DNA of 64,000 bases from Terrabacter sp. Ter38. Lineage in GTDB: Bacteria; Actinomycetota; Actinomycetes; Actinomycetales; Dermatophilaceae. Made by a program: the position numbers and the translations under genes. Below, piece by piece: positions 1 to 8,729 of this stretch. The stretch spans positions 682,001 to 746,000 of the forward strand of contig NZ_JALJRZ010000001.1 in the NCBI RefSeq assembly GCF_024519435.1, given 5' to 3'. How positions within the stretch are numbered: the first letter of the stretch is position 1; each line of letters opens with the position of its first letter. Below the pieces are notes generated by a model that did not search any database, was not told the DNA's origin, and was given only the letters and a program-made list of their open reading frames with translations.

Positions 1-1454
1 CGCACCGCTCGATCGACTGGGACGCCGTGCCCAACCGGCCGGCGTTGCTCGAGCAGATCTTCCAGACGCCCTACGGCGACCTCTTCGACCCGGCCAGCGG
101 TTCGCCCCTGTACGTGGGTCAGACCCTCCGACCGGACGGCAGCGTGGTTCGCGCAAGGCCCGACTTCGCCCGTGGCTCAAGCCGATCCAAGGCCAGCGCG
201 ACGCACCTCGAGACGGACGCGGACCTCACCGACGTGCGCGACCTCGCGCAGCTCGTCAAGCGGCTCGGGGGGCCGTCGCTGGCCGACGTGCCGGTGCGAA
301 ACGCGTTCACAAGCGCCAACAGCGTCGTCGTGGAGCTGGGTGAGACGGCGGCCGCACGCACGCTCCGCTTCGAGCGGCTCTTCGACACCGGCCTCATCGA
401 CATCCTCTTCCCCGAGCTGCTCGGCTACCACCCGGCCGGCTTCACCTGGCAGGACGTCGGGCGGTTCTACAACGAGTCGACCGAGTTCCTCGACCCGGTG
501 CAGGGCTACGTCGGAGACTGCTACGTCATCGCCGCGATGTCGTCCGTGGCGTGGTCGATGCCCTACGTCATCGCCGACCGGACCCGCGCCACCGGCATGG
601 ACAACGAGTCCTTTGTGCACCAGATCGGCTTCCACGGGGCCCACGGCCTGGAGCAGGTCGAGGTGACCGACCGGATCCTCGTCAGCAGCGGCAGCTCGGT
701 GGAGTACGCGAAGTCGAAGGAGCCCGGCGAAATCTGGCCGTCCGTCTACGAGAAGGCCTACGCGAAGTGGCGTCTGGGCGAGCCGACAGACTACCCGGCG
801 ATCCCGAACATCGCCGGCGGGGACCCATCCATCGCCTGCGTGGCCCTGACCGGCCTCAGCGACTACCGCAACTGGCACAGCTCGTTCACGGCCGCCCAGA
901 TCCTCCAGCTCGTCAAGGACCACACGGTCAACGGCCGCACGACGACTCCGATGGTGTCGTGGACGTACGGCTCGGGCGAGCAGGCCGATGTCGCCTACCG
1001 CGATGCGAACGTCGTTGCCGGACACGCCTACTCGGTGCTCGGCTGGATGCGACGGAACGAGTTCGTCCGCACGTCTCGGATCACCGACGAGATCATCCCC
1101 GCGGTGGTCCGGCCCGACCTTCCGTTCCCCGGCCCCGGCCCCCTCGACGTCCGTGGTGGTGCCTCGGTCATGGGAGGTGCCACCGACGAGTTCGGGGGGC
1201 GGCTCGACGGCGGTCTCACGGGTCGGTGGACGCCCGGCGGTCTCTTCGACTACGTCGTGCGCCCAGTCGACTATGTCGTCCTCCGCAACCCCTGGGGCTA
1301 CTGCGAGGGGACGGGCTCCTCGGTCGCCGCGGGGGCGCACCAGGCACGGGACGTCGACTGGTGGCGCTCGGTGCCGCTCGGCACCGACGGCGTCTTCGCG
1401 ATGGAGATCAACGCCTACCACCGCTACTTCGCCGGGACGGGCGGCGCCCACTAG
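1..1454 (+). CDS. Calpain-like (C2 family) cysteine protease, 5' end missing
   Basis: Probable papain-fold cysteine protease of the calpain (C2) type. Numbering from the first in-window start (GTG at 27), the catalytic Cys lies in QGYVGDCYV (about residue 165), the His in AGHAYSVLG (about 333) and the Asn in LRNPWGYCE (about 421), which is the calpain order Cys-His-Asn. The reading frame stays open to base 1, so the gene very probably starts outside the window and 27 is not its true start. No signal peptide or membrane segment is visible in this part. The His-Asn spacing is about 88 residues, with a Gly/Pro-rich insert between them, which is long for a calpain core. Substrate unknown. A strong hairpin follows the stop. 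Confidence 0.8.
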   Translation, partial: HRSIDWDAVPNRPALLEQIFQTPYGDLFDPASGSPLYVGQTLRPDGSVVRARPDFARGSSRSKASATHLETDADLTDVRDLAQLVKRLGGPSLADVPVRNAFTSANSVVVELGETAAARTLRFERLFDTGLIDILFPELLGYHPAGFTWQDVGRFYNESTEFLDPVQGYVGDCYVIAAMSSVAWSMPYVIADRTRATGMDNESFVHQIGFHGAHGLEQVEVTDRILVSSGSSVEYAKSKEPGEIWPSVYEKAYAKWRLGEPTDYPAIPNIAGGDPSIACVALTGLSDYRNWHSSFTAAQILQLVKDHTVNGRTTTPMVSWTYGSGEQADVAYRDANVVAGHAYSVLGWMRRNEFVRTSRITDEIIPAVVRPDLPFPGPGPLDVRGGASVMGGATDEFGGRLDGGLTGRWTPGGLFDYVVRPVDYVVLRNPWGYCEGTGSSVAAGAHQARDVDWWRSVPLGTDGVFAMEINAYHRYFAGTGGAH

Positions 1455-1483
1455 AGCGACCCTGCCGACACCGGTGTCGTATG

Positions 1484-1515
1484 GCGCCGGGCGGACCCTC
1501 GGGTCCGCCCGGCGC
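1484..1515 (+). terminator. Rho-independent-like hairpin after the protease gene
   Basis: Perfect inverted repeat with 15-bp arms (GCGCCGGGCGGACCC and its complement) around a 2-nt centre, starting 29 bp after the protease stop codon. No T tract follows, as is common for actinobacterial terminators. Confidence 0.7.
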
Positions 1516-1660
1516 TCTGCGCGTGGCGGTGGGCAGGTGTGACGGTGCCGGCGAGGAGGACCTTGAAGACCTCGTGTATCACGAAGGGTGGTCGCGCCTC
1601 TGAAGGGTGTCGGCGAAGGTCCAGGCACGCGCGTCGACGATCCCCACCCTTCAGGGGGTG

Positions 1661-1690
1661 GTGCTGGGCGGGGCCTGGACCGCCCAGCAC
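1661..1690 (-). terminator. Hairpin downstream of the TetR/BioQ gene
   Basis: Arms GTGCTGGGCGG and CCGCCCAGCAC (11 bp) enclose an 8-nt loop, 16 bp past the stop of the minus-strand regulator gene. A second inverted repeat, CTGAAGGGTG at 1600-1609 and CACCCTTCAG at 1645-1654, lies just beyond it. The rest of the 1455-1706 spacer shows no convincing gene. Confidence 0.6.
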
Positions 1691-1706
1691 TTGCCTGCCC
1701 CGGCGC

Positions 1707-2285
1707 TCAGCCCGACGCCGCGAGGCCCCGGACGATCACGGCGAGCCCGACCTCGAACGCCTTGGCCTCGGCCGTCGCATCGGGGGCTGGGAGGTCCGGT
1801 TCGACGGTGGCTGCGAGGGCCCGATCCTGCTGTCCTGCAACAGATCCCAGGATGTGGTGCATCACGAGGGCTGCCACCTCGTCGCGCTCGGACGCGGGGG
1901 CCCCGGCACCGTGGACGAGGCGCGCGAGGTCGCGGAGCGCCCGCGCGCCACCCGGCTCGACGGCATACGCGAGCCCGACGACGTCGGCGGCATCCGGCAC
2001 CTGCACGAGCGCGTCGCGGACGGTGACGGCCAGACCGACGAGCGCCTCGGCCGGGGGGCGGTCGCCCGCCGGCGGAGGGATCTCGGCGAGGAGCACGTCG
2101 GCCACCTCGACGAGCAGCTCCTGCTTGTTCGCCACGTGCCAGTAGAGGGCCCCGGGCGCGACGCCGAGCTCACGGGCGAGGCGACGCATCGACAGGTCAC
2201 CGAGCCCGTAGCGCCGCAGCAGGTCGACGGCGGTCGCGACGACCTGCTCCCGACTGAGTGCCACGCGCTCCCCTGCCCTCGACAT
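1707..2285 (-). CDS. bioQ: TetR-family repressor, probable biotin regulator BioQ
   Basis: TetR-type DNA-binding protein of 192 residues. The N-terminal helix-turn-helix is seen around residues 20-55 (LSMRRLARELGVAPGALYWHV). It is divergently transcribed from bioBAFD. The intervening region holds two copies of TGAAC-N3-GTTCA, close to the BioQ operator TGAAC-N3-GTTAC known from Corynebacterium, which is why BioQ is the preferred call. A TAGGCT -10 box for this gene lies at 2316-2321, so the operators would cover its -35 region and autoregulation is likely. The start is uncertain: ATG 2285 lacks a clear ribosome site and GTG 2264 is possible. The effector is not visible from sequence. Confidence 0.8.
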   Translation of the reverse strand: MSRAGERVALSREQVVATAVDLLRRYGLGDLSMRRLARELGVAPGALYWHVANKQELLVEVADVLLAEIPPPAGDRPPAEALVGLAVTVRDALVQVPDAADVVGLAYAVEPGGARALRDLARLVHGAGAPASERDEVAALVMHHILGSVAGQQDRALAATVEPDLPAPDATAEAKAFEVGLAVIVRGLAASG

Positions 2286-2305
2286 GCGGTTCCGGCGGAC
2301 CCGCG

Positions 2306-2336
2306 TTGACAGCCGAGCCTAGCGACTCGGCATACT
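2306..2336 (+). promoter_or_regulatory. Biotin operon promoter
   Basis: TTGACA at 2306-2311 and CATACT at 2331-2336 (19-nt spacer) form a plausible sigma-70-type promoter reading into bioB. The -10 box runs directly into the first TetR operator, so bound repressor would block polymerase. Confidence 0.6.
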
Positions 2337-2364
2337 GAACACCGTTCAAGTTGAACACCGTTCA
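2336..2364. promoter_or_regulatory. Tandem BioQ-type operators
   Basis: Two identical 13-bp palindromes TGAACACCGTTCA at 2336-2348 and 2352-2364, centred 16 bp apart, lie between bioQ and bioB. The half-sites match the BioQ consensus (TGAAC then 3 bases then a GTT half-site). The second copy ends 11 bp before the bioB Shine-Dalgarno. Confidence 0.8.
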
Positions 2365-2386
2365 ATGCCGCGCGCAAGGAGCCTGC

Positions 2387-3463
2387 ATGACCCGCCGATT
2401 CGACGACCTCGCCGATGCCGTCCTCGCCGGCATCCCCGCGAGCACCGACGACGCCCTCGACGTCCTGCGCGCCACGGACGAGGAGCTGCTGGCTGTCGTC
2501 GCAGCCGCGGCACGCTTGCGCCGCAAGCACTTCGGCAACACCGTCAAGGTCAACTACCTCGTCAACCTCAAGTCGGGCCTCTGCCCCGAGGACTGCCACT
2601 ACTGCTCGCAGCGACTCGGCTCGCAGGCCGACATCCTCAAGTACACCTGGCTCAAGCCCGACCAGGCGATCGAGCAGGCGGCCGCAGGACTGCGCGGGGG
2701 CGCGACCCGGATCTGCATGGTCTCGAGCGGACGGGGGCCCACCGACCGAGACGTCGACCGCGTGGCGGGGATGGTCGGCGCGCTCAAGCAGGAGCACCCT
2801 GACGTCGAGGTCTGCGCCTGCCTCGGGCTGCTCAAGGACGGGCAGGCCGAGCGGCTGCGCGAGGCCGGCGTCGACGCGTACAACCACAACATCAACACAG
2901 CCGAGTCGCACCACGACGACATCGTCACGAGCCACACGTACGCCGACCGCGTCGACACCGTGACCAAGGCGAAGAACGCCGGCCTGTCACCGTGCTCGGG
3001 CCTCATCGCCGGACTCGGCGAGACCGACGAGCAGCTCGTCGAGGCCCTCTTCGCCCTCCGCGACCTCGGGTCGGACTCGATCCCCGTCAACTTCCTCATG
3101 CCGTTCGACGGGACACCGCTCGAGGGCACGTGGGAGCTGACGCCCGGACGCTGCCTGCGCATCCTCGCGATGGCGCGGATCGTCAACCCGGACAGGGAGA
3201 TCCGCATCGCCGGAGGTCGCGAGATGCATCTCCGCTCACTCCAGGGCCTGGCCCTCCACGTCGCCAACTCGATCTTCCTCGGCGACTACCTCACGTCCGA
3301 GGGCCAGGCTGCCGAGGCCGACCTCGAGCTGATCCGCGACCACGGCTTCGTCGTGCTCGGCGCCGACGAGGACACCTCTGCCCCGAGCCGCGTCCCGAGC
3401 GCCACGCATGACCCGGCGAAGCGGCGTCGGGGGGCCGGGACGGACCTTCCCGCCAATGCCTGA
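2387..3463 (+). CDS. bioB: Biotin synthase
   Basis: Radical-SAM enzyme that inserts sulfur into dethiobiotin, the last step of biotin synthesis. It is 358 aa from ATG 2387, chosen because AAGGAG sits 5 nt upstream at 2376-2381; the earlier TTG at 2351 falls inside the operator. The radical-SAM cysteines are C66, C70 and C73 in CPEDCHYC. The YNHNINTAE motif typical of BioB follows, and the barrel is complete. First gene of a four-gene operon in which each gene overlaps the next. Repression by BioQ is expected. Confidence 0.97.
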   Translation: MTRRFDDLADAVLAGIPASTDDALDVLRATDEELLAVVAAAARLRRKHFGNTVKVNYLVNLKSGLCPEDCHYCSQRLGSQADILKYTWLKPDQAIEQAAAGLRGGATRICMVSSGRGPTDRDVDRVAGMVGALKQEHPDVEVCACLGLLKDGQAERLREAGVDAYNHNINTAESHHDDIVTSHTYADRVDTVTKAKNAGLSPCSGLIAGLGETDEQLVEALFALRDLGSDSIPVNFLMPFDGTPLEGTWELTPGRCLRILAMARIVNPDREIRIAGGREMHLRSLQGLALHVANSIFLGDYLTSEGQAAEADLELIRDHGFVVLGADEDTSAPSRVPSATHDPAKRRRGAGTDLPANA

Positions 3464-4796
3464 GGCCCCGGGATCACCGCTCGCCGCCCGTGACGGCGGG
3501 CTCGTCTGGCACCCCTATGCCCCGCTCGACGGACCCGAGCCGTATGCCGTCGAGGGCGCCTCGGGTGTCCGGCTGTCCCTCACGGCCCCCGACGGCGAGC
3601 AGTTCGAGGCCGTCGATGCGATGGCGTCCTGGTGGTGCGCCGTCCACGGGTACCGCAACCCGGTCCTGGACGCCGCGGCCCACGAGCAGATCGACCGTTT
3701 CAGCCACGTCATGTTCGGCGGACTGACGCACGAGCCCGCGGTCCGGCTCGCCGAGCGCCTCACGACGATGGCCCCCGGCCCGATGGCCCACGTCTTCTTC
3801 GCCGACTCCGGCTCGGTCTCGGTCGAGGTCGCCCTCAAGCTGGCCCTGCAGTACCAGACTGCGCGCGGACGCCCCAACCGCCAGCGCTTCCTCACCGTGC
3901 GCGGTGGCTACCACGGTGACACCTTCGCGGCGATGAGCGTGTGCGACCCCGTCGACGGCATGCACTCAGCCTTCCCCGGCGCCCTGGCTCGACAGGTCTT
4001 CGCCCCCAGGCCCCCGGCCGCACGCCTCGTCACCACACCCAGCGGTGAGGACCACTGGGGGGCAGACCGCTCCGCGCTCGACCTCTGGGCGGCGGAGGTG
4101 CGCATCCTCGCGCAGACCCACGCCGACGAGCTCGCCGCCGTCGTCGTCGAGCCGGTGCTTCAGGGCGCCGGCGGCATGTACGTCTACCACCCCGACTGCC
4201 TCCGCGTGCTGCGCGAGGTCGCCGACGAGCACGGCCTGCTCCTCGTCGTCGACGAGATCGCCACCGGCTTCGGTCGCACCGGTCGCCTGTTCGCCTCGGA
4301 GTGGGCGGACGTCGTCCCCGACGTGATCTGCGTCGGCAAGGCTCTGACCGGCGGATACCTGTCTCTCGCAGCGGTGCTCATGACGCGCGAGGTCGGTGCT
4401 GCCATCACCCGATCGGAGTTCCGAGCCCTCCTGCACGGGCCGACCTTCATGGCCAACCCGCTCGCCTGCGCCGTGGCCAATGCCTCCGTCGAGCTCGTCG
4501 AGAGCAGCTGGAAGGACCATGTGCCGCGCGTCGGGCGCCTTCTCACCGAGCACCTCTCTCGGGCGGCGGCACTCCCCCACGTCGCCGACGTGCGGACCCT
4601 CGGAGCCGTCGGCGTCGTGCAGCTGACGTCTCCTGTCGACGTCGCCCGCGTCACCCGGGCCGCGCTCCGCCGTGGTGTCTGGGTGCGCCCCTTCCGTGAC
4701 CTCGTCTACACGATGCCGCCCTACGTCTGTACGGACGACGAGGTCCGTCTCATCGCCGATGGGGTCGTCGGCGCGGTGGCAGAGGTCCACGCATGA
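3456..4796 (+). CDS. bioA: Adenosylmethionine-8-amino-7-oxononanoate aminotransferase
   Basis: PLP aminotransferase that converts KAPA to DAPA with SAM as amino donor. It has 446 aa from ATG 3456, which overlaps the bioB stop by 8 bp; an in-frame ATG at 3408 would overlap bioB much further. The N-terminal [10 protein letters not shown] is characteristic of Bio[12 protein letters not shown] holds the cofactor Asp, and K295 in VGKALTGGY is the Schiff-base lysine. Translationally coupled to bioB and bioF. Confidence 0.95.
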   Translation: MPEAPGSPLAARDGGLVWHPYAPLDGPEPYAVEGASGVRLSLTAPDGEQFEAVDAMASWWCAVHGYRNPVLDAAAHEQIDRFSHVMFGGLTHEPAVRLAERLTTMAPGPMAHVFFADSGSVSVEVALKLALQYQTARGRPNRQRFLTVRGGYHGDTFAAMSVCDPVDGMHSAFPGALARQVFAPRPPAARLVTTPSGEDHWGADRSALDLWAAEVRILAQTHADELAAVVVEPVLQGAGGMYVYHPDCLRVLREVADEHGLLLVVDEIATGFGRTGRLFASEWADVVPDVICVGKALTGGYLSLAAVLMTREVGAAITRSEFRALLHGPTFMANPLACAVANASVELVESSWKDHVPRVGRLLTEHLSRAAALPHVADVRTLGAVGVVQLTSPVDVARVTRAALRRGVWVRPFRDLVYTMPPYVCTDDEVRLIADGVVGAVAEVHA

Positions 4797-6091
4797 GCAG
4801 CTGGGACGCGTGGCTGGCGGAGCGCTCCGACCTCCGCGCCGAGCGGGGCACCGAGCGCTTCGACCCCGTCCTGCGACTGGGCGGTCCGCGGCGCGGGTCA
4901 CGTGACCCGCTCGACCTCGCCTCCAACGACTACCTCGGCCTGTCCCGCGACGACCGCGTCGTGGCCGCAGCCCGCGAGGCCCTCGAGCGCTACGGGGCCT
5001 CGGCGACGGCGAGCCGGCTCGTCACCGGGACCCTTCCCGTCCACCGTGACCTCGAGGCCGCCCTGTGCCGGCTCACGGGCCAGCCGAGCGCACTCGCCTT
5101 CTCGACCGGGTATGCCGCCAACCTCGGGGTGCTGACGGCGCTCAGCGGGCGCGGGGCCGAGATCCTCCTCGACGCCCACGCGCACGCCTCTCTCCACGAC
5201 GCGGCCCGCATGTCGCGGGTGCCCCACGACACCTTCGCCCACAACGACCCCGACGCCCTCGACCGCGAGCTCGCAGCGCGGCCCGACCGGCGAGTCCTGG
5301 TCGCCGTCGAGTCGATCTACTCGGTCCTCGGCGACGCCGCGCCCCTGCGCGCACTGGCGGACGTCTGCCACCGTCACGGCGCCCTGCTCGTCGTCGACGA
5401 GGCGCACGGCATCGGGGTGGCCGGTCGCGGCCGCGGCCTCGTCCACGAGCTCGGCCTGGTCGGGGCCCGCGACGTCGTCGTGACGCTCACCCTGTCGAAG
5501 GCGCTGGGATCCCAGGGCGGCGCCGTGCTCGGCCCGACCACGGTGCGCCACCACCTCGTCAACACCGCGCGCAGCTTCATCTTCGACACGGGACTCGCGC
5601 CCGCGTCGGCCGGCGCAGCCTGCGCCGCCGCTGGCCTCGTCGCCGACGACCCGAGCCTGGCGGCCGCCGTCCGCGCCAACGCCGGCACCATCGCGGCCAT
5701 CTGTGGGATCGACCAGGCGGCCGGAGCCGTCCAGTCGCTGCCGATGCCGTCGCCCGAGAGCGCCGTCGCCGCGGCCCTCGAGCTGCGCGCGCAGGGTGTC
5801 CTCGTCGGCTGCTTCAGGCCGCCCAGCGTTCCCGACGGGGTGTCCCGGCTCCGTGTCACGGCTCGGGCGGACCTGTCGGGCGACGACCTCTACGAGGCCG
5901 CCCGGCTCGTGGCCCGGGCAGCCGCGACTCACGGCGAGGCTCCCGGTCCCGGTACCGTCGAGGGGCCACGGGCAGGGGATGCTCCCTCCCCCGTCCGTGG
6001 CCTCCCGTCGGTCGCGGCCGTAGAGGGTGTGCAGCCACCGGCGCCACCGTCGCCACTCGGGTCCATCCCCCCGCACGGCGACGATGACTGA
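4793..6091 (+). CDS. bioF: 8-amino-7-oxononanoate synthase, with extra C-terminal tail
   Basis: PLP-dependent alpha-oxoamine synthase that joins pimeloyl thioester and alanine to KAPA. It has 432 aa, with an ATGA overlap on the bioA stop. NDYLGL near the N-terminus, VDEAHGIG and the Schiff-base Lys (K236) in [10 protein letters not shown] support the call. Typical BioF is about 385 aa. Here the fold appears to end near [13 protein letters not shown], followed by about 45 residues rich in Pro, Gly and acidic residues; most of that extension precedes bioD. No bioC/bioH or bioI/bioW pimelate gene is nearby. Confidence 0.95.
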   Translation: MSSWDAWLAERSDLRAERGTERFDPVLRLGGPRRGSRDPLDLASNDYLGLSRDDRVVAAAREALERYGASATASRLVTGTLPVHRDLEAALCRLTGQPSALAFSTGYAANLGVLTALSGRGAEILLDAHAHASLHDAARMSRVPHDTFAHNDPDALDRELAARPDRRVLVAVESIYSVLGDAAPLRALADVCHRHGALLVVDEAHGIGVAGRGRGLVHELGLVGARDVVVTLTLSKALGSQGGAVLGPTTVRHHLVNTARSFIFDTGLAPASAGAACAAAGLVADDPSLAAAVRANAGTIAAICGIDQAAGAVQSLPMPSPESAVAAALELRAQGVLVGCFRPPSVPDGVSRLRVTARADLSGDDLYEAARLVARAAATHGEAPGPGTVEGPRAGDAPSPVRGLPSVAAVEGVQPPAPPSPLGSIPPHGDDD

Positions 6092-6788
6092 GGTGCACCT
6101 CCCGCGCGTCGTCCTCGTGACGGGCACCGACACCGACGTCGGCAAGACCGTCGTGACGGCGGCCGTCCTCGCCACGGCACGGGCCGCGGGACGCAGCGTC
6201 ACGGCATACAAGCCCACGCAGACCGGGGTGGCACCCGGCGAGCCGGGAGACATGGCCGAGGTGGAGCGCCTGACGGGCGTGGCGACCGTCGAGGGCGTGC
6301 GCCTGCGGGCGCCCATGGCGCCGAGGCCGGCAGCCGCGCTCGAGGGCGTCGGCCTGCCCACCCTGGCCGACCACGTGGCCCGGGTCGCGGACCTGGGCGT
6401 ACGCCACGACCTCGTCGTCGTCGAGGGCGCGGGCGGTCTGCTCGTCGAGCTGACCGACGCCGGTGAGACTCTGGCCGACCTCGCCACGATCCTGGAGGAC
6501 AGCGGGGTGCTCGTCGTGGCCCGGAGTGCACTCGGCACCCTCAACCACACCATGTTGACGCGAGAAGCACTGTCCCACAGAGGAGTCCGGCAACTCGGCA
6601 TCGTCATCGGCGCGTGGCCCGACCATCCCGACGTCATCGAGACGACGAATCGCGACTACCTCGGGGCGCTCCCCGGGGGTCTGGTCGGCGCCGTGCCGCT
6701 CGGCGCCCCACGCCTCGACCCGGCGACCTTCGCCGCCGACGCTCCAGGCTGGCTGCCGGGACTGGCTCAGCGCCTCGGGACACCCTGA
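6084..6788 (+). CDS. bioD: Dethiobiotin synthetase
   Basis: ATP-dependent carboxylase that closes the ureido ring of DAPA to give dethiobiotin. It has 234 aa from ATG 6084, overlapping the bioF stop by 8 bp (ATGACTGA). The P-loop GTDTDVGKT is at about residues 14-22 and the substrate motif KPTQTG follows. It is the last gene of the bioBAFD operon. Its 3' end overlaps the 3' end of the convergent cimA gene by 22 bp, so no intergenic terminator separates them. Confidence 0.95.
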   Translation: MTEVHLPRVVLVTGTDTDVGKTVVTAAVLATARAAGRSVTAYKPTQTGVAPGEPGDMAEVERLTGVATVEGVRLRAPMAPRPAAALEGVGLPTLADHVARVADLGVRHDLVVVEGAGGLLVELTDAGETLADLATILEDSGVLVVARSALGTLNHTMLTREALSHRGVRQLGIVIGAWPDHPDVIETTNRDYLGALPGGLVGAVPLGAPRLDPATFAADAPGWLPGLAQRLGTP

Positions 6789-8356
6789 CGCAGCAGGCCG
6801 TGCACGATGCCGTCGGTGAGGGCACGCCACGACGCGGCGAGGATCGAGCCGGCGACACCGATGGTGTCCCACGACGTCTCCCCGTCGGAGGTCTCGATGA
6901 GCACACGCGTCACGGCGTCCGTGCCGTGCGAGGCATCGAGGATGCGCACCTTGAAGTCGATGAGCTCGATCTTCTCGATCTCGGGGTAGGCGCGGGCCAG
7001 GGCTTCGCGCAGCGCGTGGTCGAGCGCGTTGACCGGACCGTTGCCCTCGCCGGTCGCGATGAGGCGGGCACCGTCGGCACGCAGCTTGACGGTCGCCTCG
7101 GACGTGGCGTCACCTTCGCCCGAGGAGTCGGTGATGACCCGCCACGACTCGACCTCGAAGTAGTCGGTGCACCCCGGCTCGAGCGCCTCGCGGAGCATCA
7201 GCTCGACGGTCGCGTCGGCGGCGTCGAAGGTCCACCCGCGCAGCTCGAGGTCCTTGACCTCGGCGAGCACCGCGGCGACGACGTCGGGGCGGTCGGACAG
7301 GTCGAGCCCCGCCTCACGCGCCTTGAGCTCGATGCTCGCGCGCCCGGCCATGTCGGAGACGAGGGTGCGCATGCCGTTGCCGACGAGCGACGGGTCCATG
7401 TGCTGGTAGAGGTCGGGATCGACCTTGAGCGCGCTCGCGTGCAGACCCGCCTTGTGCGCGAAGGCGCTGGCGCCGACGTAGGGCTGGCGACTGTAGGCAG
7501 GGACGTTGGTCACCTCGCTGATCGCGTGCGCGATGTGCATGGCCCGGCGGAACGCATCGGGCTCCATGGCGTCGAGCCCCAGCTTGAACTGGAGGTTGGC
7601 GGCGACCGTGAGCAGGTCCGCGTTGCCGGTGCGCTCGCCGTAGCCGTTGACGGTGCCCTGGACGTGGGTCGCGCCGGCCCGGACCGCCGCGACGGAGTTG
7701 GCCGCCGCGCAGCCGGTGTCGTTGTGGCAGTGGGCACCGACGCGGGCGCCCGTCGAGGCGATGACGTCGGCGACGACCTCCTCCACCTGGTGCGGGAGCA
7801 TGCCCCCGTTGGTGTCGCAGAGCACGACGACCTCGGCGCCGGCCTCGTGCGCGGTGCGCACGACCGAGAGGGCGTAGTCGCGGTCGAGGTGCCAGCCGTC
7901 GAAGAAGTGCTCGCAGTCGAGGAAGACGCGCCGACCCTGGGCGACGAGGTGGCCGACCGTGTCGCGGACCATCTCGAGGTTCTCCTCGAGCGTCGTGCGC
8001 AGGGCGCGTTCGACGTGGCCGGTGTGGGACTTCGCGACGAGGCACACGACCGACGCCTCGGAGTCGAGGAGGGCACGCACGAGGGGGTCCTCCGCCGCGA
8101 CCCCGCCGGCGCGACGGGTGGCCCCGAAGGCGGCGAGGGTCGCGTGACGCAGGTCGAGCTCGGTGCGGGCCCGCTCGAAGAACTCCGTGTCCTTCGGGTT
8201 GGCTCCGGGCCAGCCGCCCTCGATGAAGTCGACCCCGAGATCGTCGAGCAGCCCGGCGATGGCGAGCTTGTCCGACACCGAGAGGTTGAGCCCCTCCTGC
8301 TGGGCGCCGTCGCGCAGGGTGGTGTCGTAGACGTGCAGCGCTTCCATGGCCTTCAT
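6767..8356 (-). CDS. cimA: Citramalate synthase
   Basis: HMGL-like TIM-barrel enzyme condensing pyruvate and acetyl-CoA to (R)-citramalate, the threonine-independent route to 2-ketobutyrate and isoleucine. It has 529 aa: an N-terminal catalytic domain with DTTLRDGAQQEG, the metal-binding HCHND motif and NGYGERTGN, and a C-terminal regulatory domain of the LeuA-dimer type. Its length and the DFIEGGWPG motif favour CimA over LeuA. ATG 8356 (GAGG upstream) or ATG 8347 could start it. Expression is probably controlled by the attenuator upstream, whose leader peptide carries tandem Ile codons. Confidence 0.93.
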   Translation of the reverse strand: MKAMEALHVYDTTLRDGAQQEGLNLSVSDKLAIAGLLDDLGVDFIEGGWPGANPKDTEFFERARTELDLRHATLAAFGATRRAGGVAAEDPLVRALLDSEASVVCLVAKSHTGHVERALRTTLEENLEMVRDTVGHLVAQGRRVFLDCEHFFDGWHLDRDYALSVVRTAHEAGAEVVVLCDTNGGMLPHQVEEVVADVIASTGARVGAHCHNDTGCAAANSVAAVRAGATHVQGTVNGYGERTGNADLLTVAANLQFKLGLDAMEPDAFRRAMHIAHAISEVTNVPAYSRQPYVGASAFAHKAGLHASALKVDPDLYQHMDPSLVGNGMRTLVSDMAGRASIELKAREAGLDLSDRPDVVAAVLAEVKDLELRGWTFDAADATVELMLREALEPGCTDYFEVESWRVITDSSGEGDATSEATVKLRADGARLIATGEGNGPVNALDHALREALARAYPEIEKIELIDFKVRILDASHGTDAVTRVLIETSDGETSWDTIGVAGSILAASWRALTDGIVHGLLRQGVPRR

Positions 8357-8497
8357 TGTCCTCGATCTCGGGGGTTCGGCCGACCGCCTGTTCGGGGCGG
8401 GCGACGCGGGGTGGGGAGGCGTCCCGGTCTCTTCTCGTGGTCGCGGCGGCCGGGGTGGTGGCCTTCGCGGTGTCTCCCTCGGGGTGGTTCGGGAAAC

Positions 8498-8524
8498 AAA
8501 AAGACCCCCCAGGGTTGGGAGGTC
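8498..8524 (-). terminator. Attenuator terminator of cimA
   Basis: Read on the minus strand: GACCTCCC, 6-nt loop, GGGGGGTC, then TTTTT. It is a classic intrinsic terminator, rare in such GC-rich DNA, about 140 nt before the cimA start and downstream of the leader peptide. Confidence 0.85.
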
Positions 8525-8525
8525 T

Positions 8526-8550
8526 GCGCGACGAGGGGTGCTCGTCGCGC
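8526..8550 (-). promoter_or_regulatory. Leader hairpin 1 of cimA attenuator
   Basis: Perfect 10-bp stem (GCGCGACGAG and its complement) with a 5-nt loop begins at the last base of the leader-peptide stop codon and ends 1 nt before the terminator stem. A ribosome stalled in the leader would alter this pairing. Confidence 0.75.
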
Positions 8551-8591
8551 TATTCGATAATGAGGGTGCCGGTCGGCACGGGTCGCTTCAT
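8550..8591 (-). CDS. Isoleucine-type leader peptide for cimA
   Basis: Thirteen-residue ORF (MKRPVPTGTLIIE) ending one hairpin before the cimA terminator. It carries Leu-Ile-Ile as CTC ATT ATC just before its end, and ATT is a rare codon here. Stalling when charged tRNA-Ile is scarce would fit control of cimA, an isoleucine-pathway gene. An in-frame GTG immediately upstream (8594) could also start it. A -10-like TACCGT with TTTCGC 17 nt further upstream is a possible promoter. The rest of the 8357-8729 spacer shows no other gene. Confidence 0.75.
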   Translation of the reverse strand: MKRPVPTGTLIIE

Positions 8592-8644
8592 CACACGCTC
8601 ACGGTAGGGCTCACGAAACAACCGCGAAACAGCACGTCCGGATC

Positions 8645-8662
8645 GTGGGACCGCCGTCCCAC
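8645..8662 (-). terminator. Hairpin after the gamma-glutamyl cluster
   Basis: GTGGGAC and GTCCCAC arms (7 bp) with a CGCC loop lie 68 bp past the last gene of the minus-strand catabolic cluster and before the cimA leader. Confidence 0.5.
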
Positions 8663-8729
8663 TCCGCGGTTGGGGTGATCCCGCCGCCCACGGGTCCGAC
8701 GACACCTCGCACCCGCGCGACGGCATACG

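Noticed and set aside
177-1628. Long minus-strand ORF opposite the calpain-like gene
   Set aside because: No recognisable domain and Val/Arg/Asp-rich composition typical of antisense frames in GC-rich DNA; the plus-strand gene has a clear catalytic triad.
2351-2386. Upstream TTG start of bioB
   Set aside because: It lies within the second operator, and the ATG at 2387 has a proper AAGGAG site.
6614-8560. 648-aa plus-strand ORF across cimA
   Set aside because: Antisense shadow of cimA: low-complexity composition and no start signals.
8550-8591. T-box or other riboswitch upstream of cimA
   Set aside because: No T-box specifier stem or conserved 14-nt T-box sequence; a short peptide with Ile codons plus terminator explains the region better.
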